In this document: one piece after another, positions 6,509-10,213 of the stretch
Layout of the letters: every line of letters starts with the position of its first letter
Numbering within the stretch: the first letter of the stretch is position 1
NCBI GenBank assembly: GCA_964624825.1
Contig: CAZUYD010000045.1
Span: 1-10,213 of the forward strand
DNA from: Enorma sp964624825
Lineage (GTDB): Bacteria; Actinomycetota; Coriobacteriia; Coriobacteriales; Coriobacteriaceae
Reading direction: 5' to 3'
DNA: 10,213 bases
Made by a program: the position numbers and the translations under genes
The notes under the pieces: generated by a model
What the model was told of the DNA's origin: nothing
Databases searched by the model: none
What the model saw: the letters and a program-made list of their open reading frames with translations, nothing else

Positions 6509-7687
6509 CTACTGTTCAGAGCTCACATAGCTGTCGTCGAACGTAATCTTGGTGATGGTGCGCGGATAATGCTTGCCCACGATATGGCCGATGCGTCGCG
6601 CAAGCTCCTCACGTGAAAGCTTCAGGTCGTGCGGACACATGCAGTCGAATATGACGTTCGTGTGCGTAGGGCCAGGCACCGTGCGCAGATCATGGATGGA
6701 AAGCCGGGGGTCGATGGTCTTGATGGCCTGGTCGATCCAATTGCGCATGTCTTGCACGAGCGGGTCGTCGGTCACGATGGGGTCGTAGTGCAGCGTCACG
6801 ATGATGCCGTCGCGGGCTTTGAAATCCTGCTCGATGTTGTCGATGAGATCATGGCTTTCCAGGGGGTCTGCCTCGGCGGCCATTTCCACGTGCGCGCTGG
6901 CAAACTGCCGCCCGGGGCCGTAGTCGTGCACCATGAGGTCGTGCGTGCCCAGCACTCCGGGGTAGGAGAGGATCTTATCGTGTATGTGCCGGACAAGCTC
7001 GGCGCTCGGCGCCTGTCCGAGCAACGGGCTCACGGTGTCGCCCAACAGGCCGATGCCGCTCCAGCAGACGAAGACGCCCACGGCTAGCCCCGCCCAGCCG
7101 TCGAGGTCGATACCGGTTGCCTGCGAGATGCAGGCGCAGATGAGCACGGCGGCGGTGCTGATGACGTCGTTGCGCGAGTCGACCGCAGTCGCCTCGAGCG
7201 TGTCGGAGCCGATGCGTTGCCCGATTGAGCGATTGAACGCGGCCATCCAGAGCTTGACAAGGATTGAAAGGACGAGCACCGCGACGAGCGGCGCGGAGAA
7301 TTCGACCGCTTCGGGCTCGATGATTTTTTGAATCGACGAGATCACCAGGTTGATGCCGATGGCAAGTACGAACGCCGCAACGACCAACCCTGCCAGGTAT
7401 TCGTACCGGCCGTGCCCATAGGGGTGCTCGGGATCTGCCGGCTTGCTTGCAAGCTTGAAGCCGAGCAAGCTCACGATGCTCGACGCAGCGTCCGAGAGGT
7501 TGTTCACCGCGTCGGCCACGATGGAGACCGAACCCGCGGCAATACCGATGGCACCCTTCACAAGGCAGAGCATGACGTTGCAAACGATGCCCACGAGCCC
7601 GGCGAGCTGGCCATATCTCGTGCGCACCGCAGACGCGTCGGCGTCTTCGGAGCGTTTCGCAAAATGTCGAACAAGCCAATCGGTCAT
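6509..7687 (-). CDS. cation diffusion facilitator transporter, likely Mn2+ (or Fe2+) efflux
   Basis: This 392-residue inner-membrane protein exports divalent metal by proton antiport. About six membrane segments lie between residues 28 and 218. The metal site in TM2 is ADAVNNLSD (D59, N63) and in TM5 is DSRND (D170, D174). Zinc members carry HxxxD in TM5; the DxxxD form with Asn in TM2 is associated with manganese transporters of the MntE/MneP type, so Mn2+ is inferred. HPYGHGRYEYLAG (88-100) follows TM2. The cytoplasmic end has a dimerisation domain (about 222-305) and a further domain (about 306-385, VPGPTHTNVIFD), longer than YiiP-type proteins of about 300 residues. The ATG at 7687 gives the family-typical start MTDWLVRHF; a GTG at 7720 would add 11 residues. 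Neither has a strong ribosome binding site. It is transcribed alone, divergent from the permease gene. Confidence 0.92.
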   Translation of the reverse strand: MTDWLVRHFAKRSEDADASAVRTRYGQLAGLVGIVCNVMLCLVKGAIGIAAGSVSIVADAVNNLSDAASSIVSLLGFKLASKPADPEHPYGHGRYEYLAGLVVAAFVLAIGINLVISSIQKIIEPEAVEFSAPLVAVLVLSILVKLWMAAFNRSIGQRIGSDTLEATAVDSRNDVISTAAVLICACISQATGIDLDGWAGLAVGVFVCWSGIGLLGDTVSPLLGQAPSAELVRHIHDKILSYPGVLGTHDLMVHDYGPGRQFASAHVEMAAEADPLESHDLIDNIEQDFKARDGIIVTLHYDPIVTDDPLVQDMRNWIDQAIKTIDPRLSIHDLRTVPGPTHTNVIFDCMCPHDLKLSREELARRIGHIVGKHYPRTITKITFDDSYVSSEQ

Positions 7688-7747
7688 GGCCACGCACCAA
7701 TCGCTGGATATGAGACGCACGGGATTCTGCTTTAACGCCGCTGCACC

Positions 7748-7753
7748 ATCATA
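7748..7753 (-). promoter_or_regulatory. probable -10 element for the metal transporter gene
   Basis: Read on the minus strand, 7753-7748 is TATGAT, five of six to the -10 consensus, about 60 bases upstream of the ATG. No convincing -35 is seen 16-18 bases further up (ACCTGC region). A start near 7741 would give a leader of about 50 bases. No metal-regulator box was recognised in the divergent region. Confidence 0.35.
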
Positions 7754-7860
7754 GATGAAACGAACCCGGCGCAGGTTTACGATTTGCTGCGCGCATCTTC
7801 ATGTCGGGTGCCGCGCGCCAACAGGCACGGTTGCGGTGTATGCTTATACGTCGACGGCGC

Positions 7861-7893
7861 CCTGGCTGGACGAGCTTGCCTTGTACAGCCAGG
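7861..7893 (+). promoter_or_regulatory. 8-bp stem-loop in the region upstream of the permease gene
   Basis: CCTGGCTG (7861-7868) pairs perfectly with CAGCCAGG (7886-7893) across a 17-base loop, ending 35 bases before the permease ATG. It may be a 5' untranslated hairpin or an operator. A possible -10 (TATGCT, 7839-7844) lies just upstream but has no good -35, and the palindrome CGTCGACG (7849-7856) lies between. Chance occurrence in this GC-rich stretch cannot be excluded. Confidence 0.25.
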
Positions 7894-7928
7894 CGGCGCG
7901 CGATGCGACGTGCAGGGGAAGGAACGGC

Positions 7929-8888
7929 ATGGCGTTTGGGTTTGTGGCCTCACAGATGGTGGCGGTATCGCTGCCCATCCTGCTGGGCTGGTGCTTGAAT
8001 AGGCTGGGCATATTGAACGACGTGCTCGAGGCGGGCATCTCCCGTCTGGTGCTGAGCGTAGCGCTGCCCTGCTCGATTCTCGCCTCGGTCGATGGCGCGC
8101 AAGATCTTCCCGATGCCGCAACGCTCGTTGCGATCATCGTGGGCACCTTCGCCCTTTACCTGATATCGCTTGTCATCGCATTCGCGCTCACAGCCGCCAT
8201 GCGCGCCCCCGCGAACTCTCGCGGGTCGTTTCGTTTTGCCATCGCCTTTGGAAACTGCGGCTTCATCGGCCTGCCAATCATCTCGGCGATTCTGGGGGAC
8301 GAGGCGCTGCTCTATGCGGCGATCGTGTTGATTCCTGCGAACATGTCACTGTATGGCGTGGGACCCTTGCTCACCGTTCCTGCTGACGAGCCCGGTGCCG
8401 AGCGATCGCAGCAGTCTACGGCTGCCCGACTTCGCTCGATGCTTGCGTCGCTCAAGAGTCCGACGCTTGCCGCCAGCGTGCTCGTTCTCATATTCACGCT
8501 GCTCGGCGTGACGAATCTGGGCGTGGCGGGCGATGCCCTCTCCATCGTGGGGCAGATGTCCACACCGCTCGCCCTGCTCATCACGGGGTCTTCGATGGCG
8601 CATTACCGCGTGCTCGAGATGCTCGTCGAACCGCGCGCGTACGTCGCGGCCGTCGGCCGGTTGTTGCTTGTGCCGCTCGGCTGCATCGCGGCGGTGCAGC
8701 TGCTTCCCCTGAGCACTTTTTTGCGCGCAGTGCTTGTGCTCGATTGCGCCATGCCCGTCGCCACGGCCGGGTCGCTCTTTTGCCTCAAATGCGGGTGCGA
8801 TACCAAGCCAATGATGCAGGCGACCTTTCTGAGCGTGATCTTATCAATCGCAAGCATTCCGGTGATTGCGCTGCTCTGCGGCGTATAG
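7929..8888 (+). CDS. auxin efflux carrier (AEC) family permease
   Basis: This 319-residue integral membrane protein has about ten hydrophobic segments arranged as two five-helix halves separated by a polar loop at about 150-178, as in the AEC/BASS-like fold. Family features seen: LPILLGWCLNRLGIL near the start, FGNCGFIGLPI at 108-118, the second-half STPLALLITGSSM at 211-223, AMPVATAGSLF at 274-284, and a final helix ending SIASIPVIALL. Bacterial members often move malate or other organic anions, but substrate cannot be told from sequence and no neighbouring metabolic gene helps. The ATG at 7929 is chosen because AGGGGAAGGA (7914-7923) is a strong ribosome binding site; the frame stays open back to 7755, but those 58 residues are Arg/Cys-rich and unlike the family. 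It stands alone, divergent from the metal transporter. Confidence 0.9.
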   Translation: MAFGFVASQMVAVSLPILLGWCLNRLGILNDVLEAGISRLVLSVALPCSILASVDGAQDLPDAATLVAIIVGTFALYLISLVIAFALTAAMRAPANSRGSFRFAIAFGNCGFIGLPIISAILGDEALLYAAIVLIPANMSLYGVGPLLTVPADEPGAERSQQSTAARLRSMLASLKSPTLAASVLVLIFTLLGVTNLGVAGDALSIVGQMSTPLALLITGSSMAHYRVLEMLVEPRAYVAAVGRLLLVPLGCIAAVQLLPLSTFLRAVLVLDCAMPVATAGSLFCLKCGCDTKPMMQATFLSVILSIASIPVIALLCGV

Positions 8889-8921
8889 CTGGAGTGGAAG
8901 CCTGCGCGCGTGACGTGGGGT

Positions 8922-8940
8922 AGCGGGTTCGGTGCCCGCT
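8922..8940 (+). terminator. hairpin after the permease gene, possible terminator
   Basis: AGCGGG (8922-8927) and CCCGCT (8935-8940) form a perfect six-base-pair GC-rich stem with a seven-base loop, 33 bases after the permease stop. No U-tract follows. It fits a U-less terminator or a 3' end-protecting hairpin, but nothing else supports it. Confidence 0.3.
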
Positions 8941-8967
8941 CGCAGCGTCGCACGTTTGACCGATGGC

Positions 8968-9055
8968 AGCACCTCCGCCCGCGATTGTGAGCCGCGCTAT
9001 GCTACGGCCACGGCAAACGCCACGCGGGAAGCACCTCCGCTCGCGATCGTGAGCC
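8968..9055. repeat. 26-base imperfect direct repeat with palindromic core
   Basis: Copy 1 (8968-8993) and copy 2 (9030-9055) match at 24 of 26 bases, 62 bases apart, beginning AGCACCTCCGC and ending TGTGAGCC or CGTGAGCC. The core of copy 2, GCTCGCGATCGTGAGC, is a near-perfect palindrome (14 of 16), and GCGATCGTG recurs a third time at 9112-9120. The repeat lies in the gap between the permease and nrdD. It could be a pair of operator sites, a small interspersed repeat, or a local duplication. I do not recognise it. Confidence 0.7.
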
Positions 9056-9064
9056 ACAACATCT

Positions 9065-9096
9065 TGGTCAAGGGATTTTTCGGGCTTTTTTGATCA
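9065..9096 (+). terminator. stem-loop with T-tracts upstream of nrdD, weak terminator candidate
   Basis: TGGTCAA (9065-9071) can pair with TTGATCA (9090-9096; one G-T pair), with a loop holding TTTTT (9076-9080) and most of TTTTTT (9086-9091). Alternatively AGCC (9052-9055) pairs with GGCT (9083-9086) right before the T-tract. Neither is a strong GC stem, but a T6 run is rare in this GC-rich sequence and the position between two same-strand genes suits a terminator. Confidence 0.3.
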
Positions 9097-9237
9097 TTCT
9101 TCCGGTGGTAAGCGATCGTGTTTGTGGAAACGGCGTGAGGTGCCGCGCGTGGGCTTTTCGGCTTCGGTGCAGGTGAGGCGCGCGCCGCGGCAAGCTGTGC
9201 GCACATCGCGCGGGTGTTGGGGATGCATTGCAAAAAA

Positions 9238-9251
9238 AGAATAGCTATTCT
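9238..9251. promoter_or_regulatory. perfect 14-bp palindrome upstream of nrdD
   Basis: AGAATAGCTATTCT is exactly its own reverse complement. It sits 11 bases before the strong NrdR box, in an AT-rich island (about 9231-9330) that contrasts with the GC-rich surroundings. This position and symmetry suggest a second dimeric regulator or an upstream element of the nrdD promoter. It does not match the FNR, Rex, Fur or LexA consensus sequences I know. Confidence 0.45.
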
Positions 9252-9276
9252 GAACTGCAAAAACACAATATATAGT
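9248..9276 (+). promoter_or_regulatory. possible nrdD promoter
   Basis: TATAGT at 9271-9276 (five of six to TATAAT) with a weak -35 TTCTGA at 9248-9253 and a 17-base spacer. The -10 lies inside the first NrdR box, so NrdR binding would block RNA polymerase. A second option is TACAAT at 9320-9325, which is a good -10 but lacks a -35. Confidence 0.4.
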
Positions 9277-9278
9277 GT
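9263..9278. promoter_or_regulatory. NrdR box 1
   Basis: ACACAATATATAGTGT agrees with the NrdR consensus acaCwAtATaTwGtgt at every position and is almost perfectly symmetrical. NrdR is the ATP/dATP-sensing repressor of ribonucleotide reductase genes, and its boxes usually occur as pairs upstream of nrd operons. Its place 81 bases before nrdD and over a likely -10 fits direct repression. Confidence 0.88.
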
Positions 9279-9292
9279 ACGCAAAAAATAAT

Positions 9293-9308
9293 CTACACCA
9301 TATAGTGG
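9293..9308. promoter_or_regulatory. degenerate NrdR box 2
   Basis: CTACACCATATAGTGG keeps the ATATAGTG half of the NrdR consensus and a shifted CAC on the other side. It starts 30 bases after box 1, about three helical turns, close to the 31-32-base period usual for paired NrdR boxes. The left half aligns better with a two-base shift. The pairing with box 1 makes it likely functional despite weaker match. Confidence 0.65.
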
Positions 9309-9358
9309 AAAACTGAGCGTACAATAAAGGCTCGCTGTCGGTTTGGAAGAGGTTTTTC

Positions 9359-10213
9359 ATGAAGATTATCAAGCGCAGCGGCACCGAGGTCGCGTTCGAT
9401 ATTGCCAAGATCGAGAACGCCATCCGCGCCGCGAACAACGAGGTTCAGGCAGGCGATCGCCTTTCCGAGCGCCAGGTAATCTACGCGTCGCAAAACGTCG
9501 CCGAGGAATGCGAGAACGCCGGCCATACCGTCTCGGTCGAAGAGATTCAGGATATGGTCGAGGACGAGCTCATGAAGCTCGACAAGTTCGAGGTTGCGCG
9601 CCGGTACATCATCTATCGCTATGTTCAGAGCCTGAAGCGCCAGAAGAACACCACCGACGACAAGATCCTCTCGCTCATCGAGTGCAACAACGAAGAGGTC
9701 AAGCAAGAAAACTCGAACAAGAACCCTACGGTGAACTCGGTGCAGCGCGACTACATGGCTGGCGAGGTGTCGAAGGATCTGACCCAGCGTGTGCTGCTCC
9801 CGGCCGATGTGGTCGAGGCGCACAACGAGGGCATCATCCACTTCCACGACTCGGATTACTTCGCGCAGCACATGCACAACTGCGACCTTGTGAACCTTGA
9901 GGACATGTTGCAGAACGGCACCGTCATCTCGGGCACGCTCATCGAGCGCCCGCATAGCTTCTCGACGGCCTGCAACATAGCCACGCAGATCATCGCGCAG
10001 GTGGCAAGCTGCCAGTACGGCGGCCAATCCATTTCGCTCACGCACCTGGCGCCCTTTGTGGATGTGAGCCGGCAAAAGATCCGCGGCCAGGTTGAGCGGG
10101 AGCTTGAGGAGCTGGGCGTCGCGGCAGACGACGAGAGCATCTCCAATGTGGTGGAGGAGCGCCTGCGCGACGAGATCCGCCGCGGCGTGCAGACCATCCA
10201 GTACCAGGTCGTG
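9359..10213 (+). CDS. nrdD: anaerobic ribonucleoside-triphosphate reductase (class III), N-terminal part
   Basis: The first 285 residues are present and the gene runs off the window; the family is usually 700 or more residues. It reduces ribonucleoside triphosphates to deoxy forms using a glycyl radical made by the activase NrdG, without oxygen. Seen: an N-terminal ATP-cone (about 3-95, IKRSGTEVAFDIAKIENAI) that senses ATP/dATP for allosteric control, then the start of the catalytic barrel: NSVQRDYMAGEVSKDL (126-141), IIHFHDSDY (159-167) and HMHNCDLVNLEDML (171-184). The glycyl radical and zinc-binding cysteines lie beyond the window. The ATG at 9359 is supported by GGAAGAGG (9345-9352) six bases upstream and by the immediate ATP-cone start. 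NrdR boxes upstream predict repression when deoxynucleotides are abundant. nrdG is expected downstream but cannot be seen. Confidence 0.96.
   Translation, partial: MKIIKRSGTEVAFDIAKIENAIRAANNEVQAGDRLSERQVIYASQNVAEECENAGHTVSVEEIQDMVEDELMKLDKFEVARRYIIYRYVQSLKRQKNTTDDKILSLIECNNEEVKQENSNKNPTVNSVQRDYMAGEVSKDLTQRVLLPADVVEAHNEGIIHFHDSDYFAQHMHNCDLVNLEDMLQNGTVISGTLIERPHSFSTACNIATQIIAQVASCQYGGQSISLTHLAPFVDVSRQKIRGQVERELEELGVAADDESISNVVEERLRDEIRRGVQTIQYQVV

Noticed and set aside
7755..7928. 58-residue N-terminal extension of the permease
   Set aside because: The added part is Arg/Cys-rich and unlike AEC proteins, while a strong ribosome binding site sits right before the ATG at 7929.
8963..9052. Short plus-strand frame from ATG 8963 across the direct repeat
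   Set aside because: Only 29 codons, no ribosome binding site, and proline/arginine-rich content typical of chance frames in GC-rich DNA.
9090..9103. FNR-like half-site TTGAT upstream of nrdD
   Set aside because: The second half (ATCAA after four bases) is missing, so it is not a recognisable FNR/CRP-type site.
8997..9284. Minus-strand 95-codon frame in the permease-nrdD gap
   Set aside because: It runs through the NrdR box, the palindrome, T-tracts and repeats, and has no ribosome binding site or recognisable family features.

Overview
This is a GC-rich chromosomal window of mostly ordinary core genes. The high GC content, G/C-ending codons, an oxygen-independent class III ribonucleotide reductase and the style of the proteins suggest an anaerobic actinobacterium, most likely of the Coriobacteriia/Eggerthellales type. 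That placement is inference; no rRNA or taxonomic marker is present.

Layout. Bases 1-228 hold no convincing gene and end in a probable promoter and ribosome binding site for polA (229-3072, +), a DNA polymerase I with intact 5' nuclease and polymerase domains but an apparently dead proofreading domain. A 577-base gap (3073-3649) follows, then argG (3650-4882, +) and argH (5000-6433, +), the last two enzymes of arginine synthesis. A convergent 75-base gap separates argH from a cation diffusion facilitator (6509-7687, -) whose metal-site residues look Mn-type. A 241-base divergent region follows, then an auxin-efflux-carrier-type permease (7929-8888, +). A 470-base gap rich in small signals leads to nrdD (9359 to the window end, +, partial), the anaerobic ribonucleoside-triphosphate reductase.

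Regulatory content is the most interesting part. The polA-argG gap contains a possible 37-codon leader ORF (3300-3413) with a good Shine-Dalgarno sequence. It ends in an arginine cluster (6 Arg in the last 10 codons, four of them CGA, a codon not used in argG), and its last codons form the 5' arm of a hairpin. This looks like a candidate arginine-responsive attenuator in front of argG, although no clear intrinsic terminator was found. The nrdD upstream region has a near-consensus NrdR box, a degenerate second box about three helical turns downstream, and an unexplained perfect 14-bp palindrome just upstream. Between the permease and nrdD lies a 26-base imperfect direct repeat with a palindromic core.

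How the genes fit together: argG and argH act consecutively (citrulline to argininosuccinate to arginine plus fumarate). polA and nrdD both serve DNA synthesis but are not operon partners here. The transporter and permease are single-gene units read from a shared divergent region. No mobile element, CRISPR array, tRNA or rRNA was seen, and no multi-gene novel system is evident.
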